DNA from: Haloplanus sp. GDY1
GTDB taxonomy: Archaea; Halobacteriota; Halobacteria; Halobacteriales; Haloferacaceae
Assembly: GCF_023703775.1 (NCBI RefSeq)
Contig: NZ_CP098514.1
Location: 930,001 to 994,000, forward strand
Direction of reading: 5' to 3'
Length of the DNA: 64,000 nucleotides
Of the stretch, positions 1-8,360 are shown piece by piece (position 1 is the first letter of the stretch; each line of letters begins with the position of its first letter). The position numbers and the translations under genes were made by a program. The notes under the pieces were generated by a model, which did no database searches, was not told where the DNA came from, and saw only the letters and a program-made list of their open reading frames with translations.

Positions 1-316
1 CGGTCGAGGTGGCGCCGGTCGGGACGTCGCCCGCCCCCTTCGCACCGCCGCCGGTCGGCTCGCCCGCGGGCGCCGTGCCCGCGACGTCGGTGTCGTTCCC
101 GGTGGCGGAGGCCGGCCCGGACGGCGCGTCGAGCGCGAGGGGGGCGGCCTGCACCTGCGGTTCGATCACCGGTAGGTCGGAGACGTCGACGGTGGCGTCG
201 ACGCCGGCGGCGTCGCTGAACACCGCGAGCGTGTAGCCGCCGCCGAGGGCGGCCGCGAAGACCACGCAGGCCACCGCGAGCAGGGGCAGGACCGCGCGCC
301 GGTCGGCAGCCGTCAC
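1..316 (-). CDS. SipW-type exported protein, 3' part beyond window
   Basis: The reading frame starts with GTG at 316, overlaps the signal peptidase stop as GTGA, and leaves the window after about 105 residues. It opens with a basic MTAADRR stretch, then one hydrophobic segment (about residues 8-30) ending in YTLAVFSD. The FSD motif after the membrane helix is the cleavage-site signature of SipW-processed (TasA/camelysin-type) proteins. Unlike its upstream neighbours it lacks a twin-arginine motif, so Sec export is more likely. The visible mature part is rich in Pro, Ala, Gly and Ser. It is last in a chain of overlapping genes and is presumably processed by the adjacent peptidase. Function beyond being a secreted or membrane-anchored substrate is unknown. 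Confidence 0.6.
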   Translation of the reverse strand, partial: MTAADRRAVLPLLAVACVVFAAALGGGYTLAVFSDAAGVDATVDVSDLPVIEPQVQAAPLALDAPSGPASATGNDTDVAGTAPAGEPTGGGAKGAGDVPTGATST

Positions 317-1542
317 CGCTCGGCACCCCCGTCGGGCGAGAGGGTCGTGACGGTCCCGTCGTCGTCGCGTGGCTCGGTCGCCCCGTCGTCGTCGTCGCGT
401 GGCTCGGTCACCCCGTCGGCGTCGGATGCGTCGTCGGCCGTCTCGGGACCGTCCGCCGCGTCGGTCACCGCTTCGTCGTCCGCCGCGGCGGTCGCCTCGG
501 GGTCGGGGTCGGCGGGAACGTCGCAGGCGTACGTCACCGCCCCGTCGAGGACGACGTAGCGGTCGTCGGCCCGAAGGAGCGGCCGGGAGACGGCGGCGGC
601 GATGGCGCGCAGGTCGGCCGGGCCGGCCACCTCGACGGTGGGGCCGGCCGTCGCCCCGCGGTCGATCCGGACGCTGGGGACGCCCACCGGAGTCGTGCCG
701 TCGCCGCCGTCGGTCACGGCTGGCTGCGTCCCGACGGGCGCGGACGGCGCGAACGACCGCATGCCGGCCGCGAGGACGAACCCCGCCCCCGCGGCGACGG
801 CGACGCCGACCGCGATTCCCGAGGGGCGCTGGTAGGCCGAGTAGCCGGCGTAGGCCGTCACGACACCGAGAACGACGCTCGCGAGCGTGAGGTCCCGCTG
901 CGTGAAGGTGAACTGATCGTCCGTCCCGGCGGGCGACTCGTCGGGTCCGCCGTCGCCGCCGGTCCCCGTGGCCGGCACGCCGTCGCCGTCGTCGTCGCCG
1001 TCGGCGGCGGTCGTGGCCGCCGGATCGGGACGCCCAGACCGGAGCAGGTCGGCGACCTCCGAGGCGATCAGGAGGCCGAGCGGCAACACGACCAGGGCGA
1101 CGAAGCCGAGGGGCGTGCCGACGAACTGGATGACGTGACCGATGAGGGGGATGGTGAGGACCACCCGACCGATCAGCCGGTCCGGCGTCACCGGACCGAG
1201 GTCGGCGTCCTCGTTGGCGTCGCCCTTGGTGACGAACGCGGGGGTGCCGTCCCCCGCCCGTTCGACGCCGATCACCCGGTGGGTCACCGGCACCTCCCCG
1301 CCGGCCTGCTGTTCGAAGACGATCACGTCGCCGACGCGGACCGACCGGGCCGGCACCTCGTCGACGACCACCACGTCGCCGGGGGCGATGGCCGGCGTCA
1401 TGCTCGCGGTCAGGACGACGTAACTCGCCTCGGCGCCGACGGTGCCCGGCACCGCGTAGACGACGAAGGGGGCGATCAACGCCAGGAGGACGACGACGAG
1501 CAGGGCCCGACCGGCCGTCCGTGAGTGTGTGGTGAGATTCAT
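313..1542 (-). CDS. signal peptidase I, SipW/Sec11-like, with extended C-terminus
   Basis: A 409-residue membrane serine protease that removes signal peptides outside the membrane. A hydrophobic segment (12-31) precedes TASMTPAI, giving catalytic Ser47. THRVIG supplies His88 in place of the bacterial lysine, and KGDAN supplies Asp108, the Ser-His-Asp arrangement of ER/archaeal/SipW peptidases. Further membrane helices lie near 140-170, and two more follow an acidic linker at about 215-265. The last 140 residues are soluble, acidic and low in complexity, ending in two DDD(D)G repeats. The family is usually under 250 residues, so the tail is unusual. The ATG at 1542 overlaps the upstream stop (ATGA). 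Embedding among SipW-type substrates suggests it is their dedicated peptidase. Confidence 0.85.
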   Translation of the reverse strand: MNLTTHSRTAGRALLVVVLLALIAPFVVYAVPGTVGAEASYVVLTASMTPAIAPGDVVVVDEVPARSVRVGDVIVFEQQAGGEVPVTHRVIGVERAGDGTPAFVTKGDANEDADLGPVTPDRLIGRVVLTIPLIGHVIQFVGTPLGFVALVVLPLGLLIASEVADLLRSGRPDPAATTAADGDDDGDGVPATGTGGDGGPDESPAGTDDQFTFTQRDLTLASVVLGVVTAYAGYSAYQRPSGIAVGVAVAAGAGFVLAAGMRSFAPSAPVGTQPAVTDGGDGTTPVGVPSVRIDRGATAGPTVEVAGPADLRAIAAAVSRPLLRADDRYVVLDGAVTYACDVPADPDPEATAAADDEAVTDAADGPETADDASDADGVTEPRDDDDGATEPRDDDGTVTTLSPDGGAER

Positions 1543-2741
1543 TCGGTTGCTCCGTTCGGGGGAGTGCGCCCCCGGCCGCCGCGGCCCCGAGGGGGGTCCT
1601 CGGGGTCGTCCGTTCCGTCCTCGCCGGCCGCGACGGGTGGGCCGCCCCGCCGCGTCCCGCACGACAGCGGTTCGAGGTCGGTGAACGACCCCGAGCCCTC
1701 GTCGAACTCCAGTTTGATTCCCTCCCCCTCGCAGGCACACCGCGAGAAGTTCGGGGGCACGTCGAGGAGCGCTCCGCCGACCGAGTCGACGGTGGCCGTC
1801 GTGACGCCGCCGACGTCGAACCGGCGGTGACCGCCGTTCGGCGCGGCCCTGCTGCCGGCCTTCACGACGACGTAGTCGATCGGGACCGGCGACGTGACCT
1901 CGACGACGTACACCTCGCCGGGAGTCCCGGTCACGTCCGCGCCCGTCTCGGGGTCGCGGACGACCCAGGTGACCGCCCCGGGATCGACCGGGGAGTCGGT
2001 GCACAGCGAGACGTTGCTGATGCCGTGGCCGCGGTCGCGGTCCTCCTCGGGCGGGTCCTCCGGGTCCTCGCACGCCGGGAACGCGAAGGAGGGGTTCGTC
2101 CCCTCGACCGGCCGCCGCGGCGTCGGCACGTGCCGGGACTGCTCGGCGTACACGTCGAGCGTGAACGAGAGCGGCGACGCCGCCCGCAGCGCCCGAACCG
2201 CGTCCGGGTCGTCGCGGAGGGCCGCCGGCGCCCAGACGGCGACGGTCAGACAGACCTCGCCGTCCGGCCCGGGCGACAGCGGCGTCGTCCCCTCGCCGAC
2301 GAACTCGGTGAGGAGGACGCCCCCGCCGTCGCCGCCGGAGAGGGCGGCGAGGAGGCCGCCGAGCGTCCCGTCGAACACCGTCGCGCCGTCGGCGGTCACC
2401 CGGGCCGAGAGGTCGTCTTCCGCGTGGGGAACCCGCGGACAGGCCCGGATCCACACCCACCCCGGGTTCGACGCCTCGTCGAGGCCGAGACAGACCGTCC
2501 GCTCGTCCCGCCGGGTGTAGCCGTAGTCGTCGACGGTGAACCCGAGGCTCACTCGCCCGGTGTCGGTGCCGTCGAGCGAGAGCGTCACGGCCCCCGCGGT
2601 CATCGCGTTCGTGGCGAGTGACTCCTCGTCCTGCAGGTAGGCCGCGGCGCCGCGACCCGTCAGGGCGCCGACGGTGCCGACCGTCGAGATGGCCGCGAGC
2701 AGCGTCCGGCGGTTCAGCCGCGGCCCCGTCGCGTCGCTCAT
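1539..2741 (-). CDS. Tat-exported SipW-type surface protein
   Basis: A 400-residue secreted protein. The signal has LNRRTLL, then a hydrophobic core ending AAAYLQDEESLATN, the position where the paralogues at 4608 and 6211 have AYFSD. After it comes AMTAGAVTLSLD, matching the TAG-DL-V strand of those paralogues. Around residue 190 VYAEQSRH corresponds to the FYAEQ-RH motif shared by the cluster. A second domain (about 230-360) has two CxC/C sites (CACEG and LSCGT) and beta-strand-rich sequence. The ATG start at 2741 overlaps the upstream stop by 4 nt, so it is translationally coupled. It is likely a TasA/camelysin-related structural or matrix protein; the exact role is not known. Confidence 0.7.
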   Translation of the reverse strand: MSDATGPRLNRRTLLAAISTVGTVGALTGRGAAAYLQDEESLATNAMTAGAVTLSLDGTDTGRVSLGFTVDDYGYTRRDERTVCLGLDEASNPGWVWIRACPRVPHAEDDLSARVTADGATVFDGTLGGLLAALSGGDGGGVLLTEFVGEGTTPLSPGPDGEVCLTVAVWAPAALRDDPDAVRALRAASPLSFTLDVYAEQSRHVPTPRRPVEGTNPSFAFPACEDPEDPPEEDRDRGHGISNVSLCTDSPVDPGAVTWVVRDPETGADVTGTPGEVYVVEVTSPVPIDYVVVKAGSRAAPNGGHRRFDVGGVTTATVDSVGGALLDVPPNFSRCACEGEGIKLEFDEGSGSFTDLEPLSCGTRRGGPPVAAGEDGTDDPEDPPRGRGGRGRTPPNGATE

Positions 2742-3583
2742 ACCGATCCCTCGAACGGGTTGGTCGTGTCCCCACACGCCGTGACCGCGACGGCGATGTC
2801 GAGGCGGGCGGAGTCGCTCTGGATCACGTTGTTCACCGCGGGGTCGATGGCCCACCGGAGCGCCAGACACCGCTGTGCCCCCTCGGGGATGCAGGCCGCC
2901 TCGACGACGCCGAAATCGAGCGGGACGCCACCGTCGAGGGCGACGTCGACGGCCGCCAGCGTCCCCCGACCGATCACGGCCTCCTCGGAGAAGTCGCGGA
3001 GGCCGTTGCAGCCACCGACCCCGAGGCGACCGGTGTCGTACCAGAGTTCGACGTCGACGTGGTCCTGGAGTTCGCCGCCCTCGACCGCCGGATCGCCCGC
3101 CGTCGGCGCGTCGCCGTCGCTGACCTCGGGTTCGACGAGCGAGTTCTCCGCGAACTCGCTCGCGGTGACCCGGAGCCACGCCCGCGCGTCGGCCTCCTCG
3201 GCCCGCAGGCCGATCACCAGTAGTCCCTCGTCGCCCGGGTGGGCGTTCGGGATGGAGAGGACGGGGCCGGCGTCGACGGCGTCGGGACCGGTCACGTCGA
3301 CGAAGGCCCCCGCGGCGGCCGACTCGTTGAACGAGTCCGAGGAGTTGGTGAGCGGCGCCCGACCGCCGAAGCGGTTGCTCTCCTCGAGGAGGGCGCCGTT
3401 GTACCGCTCGTACCAGGCCACCCGAAGGTTCGGGCCGCCCTCGACGGACTGGGCGTACGTGTACCGCGTGAACGACGGCTCCCGGCCGAGGGCGCCGGCT
3501 ACCCGCGGCGCGGCCGCGAGGAGTCCCACGCCGCCGATGGCGGCCAGGAGTTGCCGTCGCGAGAGTGATGAACCGTTTGTCAT
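2738..3583 (-). CDS. Tat-exported SipW-cluster secreted protein
   Basis: A 281-residue protein starting at ATG 3583, chosen because SLSRRQLLAAIGGVGLLAAA is a textbook twin-arginine signal beginning about 9 residues later. The mature part has WYERYNGALLEESN (like the TYNGEVVAE strand of the next paralogue), DVELWYDTGRLG, and a C-terminal LRWAIDP...NNVIQSD...CGDTTNPFEG. That ending matches the LSWCLPLD...CRHDAVGLNPFE ending of the gene at 3689. It lacks an obvious FSD motif, so cleavage may differ. A hairpin shared with the gene at 4608 lies 28-44 nt upstream of the start. The gene heads a tightly overlapping four-gene run with the signal peptidase. Confidence 0.65.
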   Translation of the reverse strand: MTNGSSLSRRQLLAAIGGVGLLAAAPRVAGALGREPSFTRYTYAQSVEGGPNLRVAWYERYNGALLEESNRFGGRAPLTNSSDSFNESAAAGAFVDVTGPDAVDAGPVLSIPNAHPGDEGLLVIGLRAEEADARAWLRVTASEFAENSLVEPEVSDGDAPTAGDPAVEGGELQDHVDVELWYDTGRLGVGGCNGLRDFSEEAVIGRGTLAAVDVALDGGVPLDFGVVEAACIPEGAQRCLALRWAIDPAVNNVIQSDSARLDIAVAVTACGDTTNPFEGSV

Positions 3584-3604
3584 GGAAACCCCCAGGGGGG
3601 GAGA

Positions 3605-3628
3605 CCCACCGGCGGAGTCGAACCGCCG
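3605..3628 (-). promoter_or_regulatory. repeated leader hairpin (tRNA T-arm-like), copy 1
   Basis: This 24-bp segment is identical to 6096-6119 and lies just upstream of the ATG at 3583. On the minus strand it contains a perfect 5-bp stem GGCGG/CCGCC with the 7-nt loop TTCGACT. A second C-run/G-run stem (CCCCC/GGGGG) follows immediately before the start codon. The identical element sits at the same place before the paralogue starting at 6068. It may be a regulatory mRNA hairpin, a duplicated leader, or a tRNA-derived fragment. Confidence 0.5.
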
Positions 3629-3688
3629 TCGTGCCACCGTGAGTGGGTGCCGTCGCAGCCCGCGATCTCTACTGCGCGGGATCGGGAG

Positions 3689-4564
3689 TTAGGTATAGCT
3701 CCCGTACCCCGGTTCCGCGCCGGGAAGGGCGGCCCTACCCGACCGGATCGGCGCCGTTCCGGACTCGTTCTCGGGCGTCGACGGGCCCGTCTCGAAGGGG
3801 TTCAGCCCCACGGCGTCGTGGCGGCACTGGACCGCCGCGAACCGGAGGTCGAACCGGACGGCGTCGGTGATGGCGCGGTTGTGGTCCGGGCCGTCGAGCG
3901 GCAGACACCACGAGAGCGCGACCGGAACCGGACCGTCCGGGCCGTCGACACAGGCCGGCGCGCCGTCGTCGTCGACGGTCACCGGGAGCCCACCCGCGGC
4001 GTCGGTCGTCAGGCCCGCGAGCGTCCCCTCGTAGAGGACTCGCTCGTCGTCGCCGACGACGCCGTCGCCGTCGGCGTCGATCCACACCGTCACCTCGACG
4101 ACGTCGCCGAGTTCGCCGGTCGCCGGCGTCGCGTCGCCGGCGGCCACCTCCTCGGGTCGGTGGTCGTTCTCGGCGGCCGCCACGAGGCCGACCGCCAGCC
4201 ACAGCCGCGAGGGATTCGCACAGACGTAGAGGTCGGCCGTGACCGTCCCGCAGTCGCCGGGTTTCACGTCGTCGAGGGAGACGACGGGAACGCCCGCCCC
4301 GTCGACGAGGCCGGGCGTCCCGCAGTCGACCGCGCCGGCGTCGCCGCCGGGCGCCTCGGCGACCACCTCGCCGTTGTACGTCGTCCGGTAACCGAGTTTG
4401 AGGTCGAGGCTGCCGGCGGCGACGGTGCTCCGGAACCGCTCGCGGTCGGCGAGATAGCCCAGCGAGCCGACGCCGGCGCCCGCGGCGGCGATGCCGACGG
4501 CGCCGACGCCGAGCAGGATTCGTCGCCGCGACAGGCCGAGTGGGGGAGGCGTATTCGTGTCCAC
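3689..4564 (-). CDS. Tat-exported SipW-type (TasA/camelysin-like) protein
   Basis: A 291-residue secreted protein. The signal LSRRRILLGVGAVGIAAAGA leads to LGYLADRERF...TVAAGSLDLKLGY, the standard SipW cleavage region and first mature strand. VKPGDCGTVTADLYVCANPS matches the VKPGD-G-(I/V)-FS-HL-DNP motif in the 4608 and 6211 proteins. EVTVWIDADGDGVVGDDE is a calcium-type DxDxDG loop. The end VQCRHDAVGLNPFE matches the neighbour at 2738. There are paired cysteines in the mature domain (for example DCG and CAN). It stands 106 bp from the next gene and 43 bp from the previous one, all on one strand, and is probably cotranscribed. It is likely a fibre or matrix subunit by analogy with TasA, not demonstrated. 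Confidence 0.72.
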   Translation of the reverse strand: MDTNTPPPLGLSRRRILLGVGAVGIAAAGAGVGSLGYLADRERFRSTVAAGSLDLKLGYRTTYNGEVVAEAPGGDAGAVDCGTPGLVDGAGVPVVSLDDVKPGDCGTVTADLYVCANPSRLWLAVGLVAAAENDHRPEEVAAGDATPATGELGDVVEVTVWIDADGDGVVGDDERVLYEGTLAGLTTDAAGGLPVTVDDDGAPACVDGPDGPVPVALSWCLPLDGPDHNRAITDAVRFDLRFAAVQCRHDAVGLNPFETGPSTPENESGTAPIRSGRAALPGAEPGYGSYT

Positions 4565-4607
4565 GTGAACCTCCGGATCGAAGGCGAGTGATCGACGCCG
4601 GCGTCGA

Positions 4608-6068
4608 TCACCCGACGACGGTCACGACCTCCGTGCCGGTCTGGCCGCTGGTCTCGCCGCGGTAGGCGAGGGTGAGCGTGACCGACCGGCCGTTCATGTC
4701 GATACCGTCGCCGTCGCCGTCGCGGAACGCGAACACGGTCGCGTACCCGACCTCGCCGGGCGCGAGGATCGGCTCCCGGTCGGCGACGTCGGCGTACCCG
4801 TCGCTCCCGAGGACGACCGTTCCGGGCAGGGTGACGCCACCCGCGACGTCGGTGTACCCGGGCGTCGACGCGTCGACGTACACCTCGTAGCCGTAGCGGC
4901 TCCCGGTGTCGTCGACGTCGTCGCTCAGCAGGGTCAGGGCCGGGTCGGCGGGCGCGACGCCGAGGGACGTGATCGCCACCGGTTCGTCGAACCCGTTCTC
5001 GACGTCGAAGCCGAGACCGACGGGGGCGAGGTCGGGCGTCTCGATGGTGGACGCGTTCGTGATGCGGACCGAGGAACCGATCCCGCTTCCGTCGTTGTGC
5101 CGGCACTGTTCGGCGTAAAAGCCCACGTCGAATGAGACGCCGTCGGACTGTACCTCGTTGGCGTGGTCGACGGGGAGTTCCCAGCGGAAGCCGACGTAGT
5201 ACGTCGTCGAGTTCTCGAAGCAGGCGCGGTCCGCAGCGCCGGCGTCGACGGCACCGGTCCCGTCGAGGGGCACGCCGTAACCCGTCGAGAGGAGGTCGAG
5301 TACCTGTCTGAGCGTCGGGTTGGCCGTGGGATCCTCGTTGCCGCCGAGGAGGACCGCTTCGTCGGCGTCGACCTCGGCGTCGCCGTCGGTGTCGTACCAG
5401 ACGGTGACCCGAATCTCGTCGAGGAGTTCGACGTCGTTGTCGAGCGACGTCGCCACCTCGGACGGGGAGCCGGCTTCCTCGTCGTCGGTCCGTTCGGGGT
5501 CGGTCACGTCGTTCTCGCGGGCCTCGACCAGGCCACCGTCGAGCCAGATGTACCCGGGGTTGTCGAACAGGTGGAGGCTGAACGAAATCGACCCGCTGTC
5601 GCCGGGCTTGACGTCCTCGACGTCGAGGATCGGCCCGTCGAGGTCCTGCGGGACGTCGGCGAACTGGTTCCGGAAGGCGGCTTCGACGATGTCGCGGTCG
5701 GCGTCCGACAGGTCGGCGTAGGGGACGCCCTCCCGGTTGAACGCGATGTCGTCGCGCGTGAAGAGCGGGTCGCGAACGTCGTCGGGAACGGTGATCCGGT
5801 CGCCGATGAGGTTGGTCGCGATGGTGTCGAGGTCCTCGTTCTCGTACTGGTCGGGGTACGCGGTGACGTATTCGAACCCGTTCGGACCCCGGTAGGTGAC
5901 CTGCCAGTCGACCATGAGGTCGAACTGACCGGCCGTCAACCGGTTGCCTTCGAACGACTCCCGATCGGAGAAGTAGGCGGTCGTGCCGAGACCGGCCCCG
6001 GCCGAGGCGACGCCGACGGTGCCGAGACCGGCGAGCAGTCGGCGTCTGGTGATGGTGAATGTACTCAT
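4608..6068 (-). CDS. Tat-exported SipW-type protein with C-terminal beta domain
   Basis: A 486-residue secreted protein with start ATG 6068, placing TITRRRLLAGLG at the N-terminus. The signal ends in GLGTTAYFSDRESFEGNRLT, followed by AGQFDLMVDW, a nearly perfect SipW-substrate signature. The first mature domain (36-340) carries VKPGDSGSISFSLHLFDNPG, VTVWYDTDGDAEVDADE (a calcium-type Asp loop) and PVDHANEVQSD...GFYAEQCRHN. About 145 further residues form a beta-rich domain with a second DGDGDGID loop near the end. It shares long stretches with the vWA protein at 6211 and a leader hairpin with 2738. It is probably a major surface or matrix component. Confidence 0.75.
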   Translation of the reverse strand: MSTFTITRRRLLAGLGTVGVASAGAGLGTTAYFSDRESFEGNRLTAGQFDLMVDWQVTYRGPNGFEYVTAYPDQYENEDLDTIATNLIGDRITVPDDVRDPLFTRDDIAFNREGVPYADLSDADRDIVEAAFRNQFADVPQDLDGPILDVEDVKPGDSGSISFSLHLFDNPGYIWLDGGLVEARENDVTDPERTDDEEAGSPSEVATSLDNDVELLDEIRVTVWYDTDGDAEVDADEAVLLGGNEDPTANPTLRQVLDLLSTGYGVPLDGTGAVDAGAADRACFENSTTYYVGFRWELPVDHANEVQSDGVSFDVGFYAEQCRHNDGSGIGSSVRITNASTIETPDLAPVGLGFDVENGFDEPVAITSLGVAPADPALTLLSDDVDDTGSRYGYEVYVDASTPGYTDVAGGVTLPGTVVLGSDGYADVADREPILAPGEVGYATVFAFRDGDGDGIDMNGRSVTLTLAYRGETSGQTGTEVVTVVG

Positions 6069-6095
6069 GTGTGTGTCAACTCCCACGGGGGGATG

Positions 6096-6119
6096 CCCAC
6101 CGGCGGAGTCGAACCGCCG
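6096..6119 (-). promoter_or_regulatory. repeated leader hairpin (tRNA T-arm-like), copy 2
   Basis: Identical over 24 bp to 3605-3628 and again situated about 30-50 nt upstream of a start codon (ATG 6068). It has a GGCGG/CCGCC stem with loop TTCGACT on the minus strand, and a C-rich/G-rich pair lies between it and the gene. No acceptor stem, D-arm or anticodon arm can be built around it, so it is not a tRNA gene. Confidence 0.5.
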
Positions 6120-6210
6120 GGCGGCCGCCGTCGCGATGACGGTCCGGGTGGGCGACGGTGAGCGCGGTCAGCGAACGAGGACGGGGATTGGGCTCACCGG
6201 ATCGGACGGA

Positions 6211-8040
6211 TTACGAGGGGGTCAACTCCGGAGCGTCGCCGTTCTGGGCGGTTTCGTTCTCGGGGACCTGCCCCGCGCCGTCGTTGTGGCGGCCCTGTTC
6301 GGCGTAGAAGCCGATGTCGAAGGCGACGGTGTCGCCCTGGATCTGGTTCGCGTGGTCGACGGGCACCCACCACTGGAAGCCCAGGCAGTGGGTCACGCCC
6401 GCGCCCGTGAACGGATCGCGGTCCGCGTCGTCTTCGGGGTCGTTGATCTCGTTGAACTCCGTCATGCGGTCGCCGTCCAGCGGGATGCCGCGACCGTCGT
6501 TGCCCATCATCGCGTCGAGCGCGTCGCCGAGGCTGCCGTTGAAGAAGATCTCCTCCTCGACGGTGACCTCGTTGGCGATGTCGTCGGCGACGTCCGGGAA
6601 GTTGCTGACCGGCGTCTCGCGGTAGAACCCGGAGGACGCGATCTGGCTCTGCAGGTAGACGCTCAGGTCCGTCCCGTCACCGAGGTCGGCGTTCGGGTCG
6701 TCGCCGATGTTGAGGACGGCGATCCGGGCGCCGTCCATGCCGCTCTTGACCGCGGTGGCGACCGCGGCGGTTTCGGCCTGTTCGGTGGCGTCGACCTCGC
6801 TGTTGTCCGTGCCGCCGTCGTAGCCGGCCGTGCCGTCGTCGTCGGAGAAGCCCGCGCCGCGCGGGGCGTCGTAATCCGTCCCGTTGACGGTCGCCGTGTA
6901 GACGAGACCCGTGTCGTCGTCGTAGTTCGGGCCGCCGTCGGAGATGACGACGATGACGGGCAGGGCGTCGGGCCGACCCTGATCGTCGAGTACCTGGTCC
7001 GCGATGTCGATGGCCGCGGGCAGGGGCGTGTTGCCGCCGTAGCTCAGGCTCGGCAGGCCGAACGAGTCCGGGCTCACGAGCCCGGAGAGGCCGGTGACGC
7101 TGCCGCCGCCGAAGCTCACCGCACCGACGCGCGCGGAGCCGTCGGTCGGGAGCGCGTCGACGAACTCCATGATGCCGTTCTCGAGGTCGTCCTGTTCCTG
7201 GCCCTGGATCGAGCCGGAGGTGTCGATGGCGAGCATCACGTCCACGTCGCCGGTTCGCTCGGCCTGGTTGTCGCAGTCGGGATCGTACCACATGCGCACC
7301 TGGATCTCGTCGAGGAGTTCGACGACGCCGTCGATCTCGTGGGGATCGTTGCGCTCGGGTTCGGTGATGACACCTTCGCCCGTCAGTTCCTCGTCGAGCA
7401 TGCCGTTGACCCAGACGTAGCCGGGGTTGTCACAGAGGTGGAAGCTGAAGGTGACCTCGCCGAAGTCGCCGGGCTTCACGTCGCCCAGGTTGATGAGGGG
7501 GTCGCCGGACGACGTGTGGTCGTTGCTGGTGCGGTTGGACTGGTAGAGCCCCTCGCTCCGTTCCTCGGCGTCCTCGTTGCCGACGTTGGCGAGTCGGAGG
7601 CCGTCCTCGGGGCCGAGCGCGCAGACGTCGACGTTGTCCAGCGAGTCCTGCACGCCGTCGTTGTCGGGGTCGGGGAGCGCCTCGATGGAGGTGGCGTCCC
7701 AGAAGGCGTCCTTGTTCTCCTGGTCGGTTCCCTCACCGACGAACCGCACCGCGATGGCGCGGGCGTCGGGGTTCGCGACCGCGGGAAGGACGTACGCGCC
7801 GTCCGCATCGGGATCGACGTATTCGACGTGATCCATGCCCGCGGAGCCGTCGAAGTAGTGTTCCTCCCAGTCCACGAGCAGGTCGAGGGTACCGGCAGTA
7901 AGCTGGTTGTTCTCGAAGGTCTCCTGGTCCGAGAAGTACGCAGTGGTGCCGAGTCCTGCGCCCGCGGAGGCGATGCCGATCGTGCCGAGCCCGGCGAGTA
8001 CCTTCCGCCGGGAAACGCTGAATTGTCGGTCGTCGTTCAT
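6211..8040 (-). CDS. Tat-exported SipW-type protein with inserted vWA domain
   Basis: A 609-residue secreted protein; start ATG 8040 gives FSVSRRKVLAGLG at the N-terminus. The signal ends TTAYFSDQETFENN and is followed by LTAGTLDLLVDW. Residues 36-262 and 493-590 form one SipW-substrate domain (VKPGDFGEVTFSFHLCDNPG; PVDHANQIQGD...GFYAEQGRHN). Between them, at about 265-492, lies a von Willebrand A domain with MIDAS residues DTSGS (273-277), Thr338 and SDGG (Asp368). The insertion falls right after WYDPDCD, where the paralogue at 4608 has its Asp-rich loop. vWA domains bind ligands through a metal, so this may be an adhesive tip or minor subunit. It is first in the cluster and divergent from the regulator at 8361. 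Confidence 0.8.
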   Translation of the reverse strand: MNDDRQFSVSRRKVLAGLGTIGIASAGAGLGTTAYFSDQETFENNQLTAGTLDLLVDWEEHYFDGSAGMDHVEYVDPDADGAYVLPAVANPDARAIAVRFVGEGTDQENKDAFWDATSIEALPDPDNDGVQDSLDNVDVCALGPEDGLRLANVGNEDAEERSEGLYQSNRTSNDHTSSGDPLINLGDVKPGDFGEVTFSFHLCDNPGYVWVNGMLDEELTGEGVITEPERNDPHEIDGVVELLDEIQVRMWYDPDCDNQAERTGDVDVMLAIDTSGSIQGQEQDDLENGIMEFVDALPTDGSARVGAVSFGGGSVTGLSGLVSPDSFGLPSLSYGGNTPLPAAIDIADQVLDDQGRPDALPVIVVISDGGPNYDDDTGLVYTATVNGTDYDAPRGAGFSDDDGTAGYDGGTDNSEVDATEQAETAAVATAVKSGMDGARIAVLNIGDDPNADLGDGTDLSVYLQSQIASSGFYRETPVSNFPDVADDIANEVTVEEEIFFNGSLGDALDAMMGNDGRGIPLDGDRMTEFNEINDPEDDADRDPFTGAGVTHCLGFQWWVPVDHANQIQGDTVAFDIGFYAEQGRHNDGAGQVPENETAQNGDAPELTPS

Positions 8041-8360
8041 TGTTGGTTGATGCCCGCGGCGACCGAGGTCGGTCGGCCACCGGTTCGGGACACCACCCCC
8101 TCCGAGGGCTATGAGTATAGGTAATGACCTCGACCCTGCTTCCAAACCTTCGAGTAGCGGTTTCTACGGTCCGATTAGCGGGGAATACGGGATCGTTAGG
8201 ACGCGGGAAGGGCACGCCTGAAGCCGACCGCCCGTCCGGAAGGCCGGGCCTGTACGGTCCCCGCCGAACCGCCATCCCCGTCGGTCCGATCATACCTATA
8301 CCCCTCCGCGGCGCTTGGTCGTGTGTGTCAGTGACGTCCGTGGAGACGACCCGTCGGTCG

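Noticed and set aside
3605-3628. tRNA gene
   Set aside because: Only a T-arm-like hairpin can be drawn. No matching acceptor, D-arm or anticodon stem is found around either copy.
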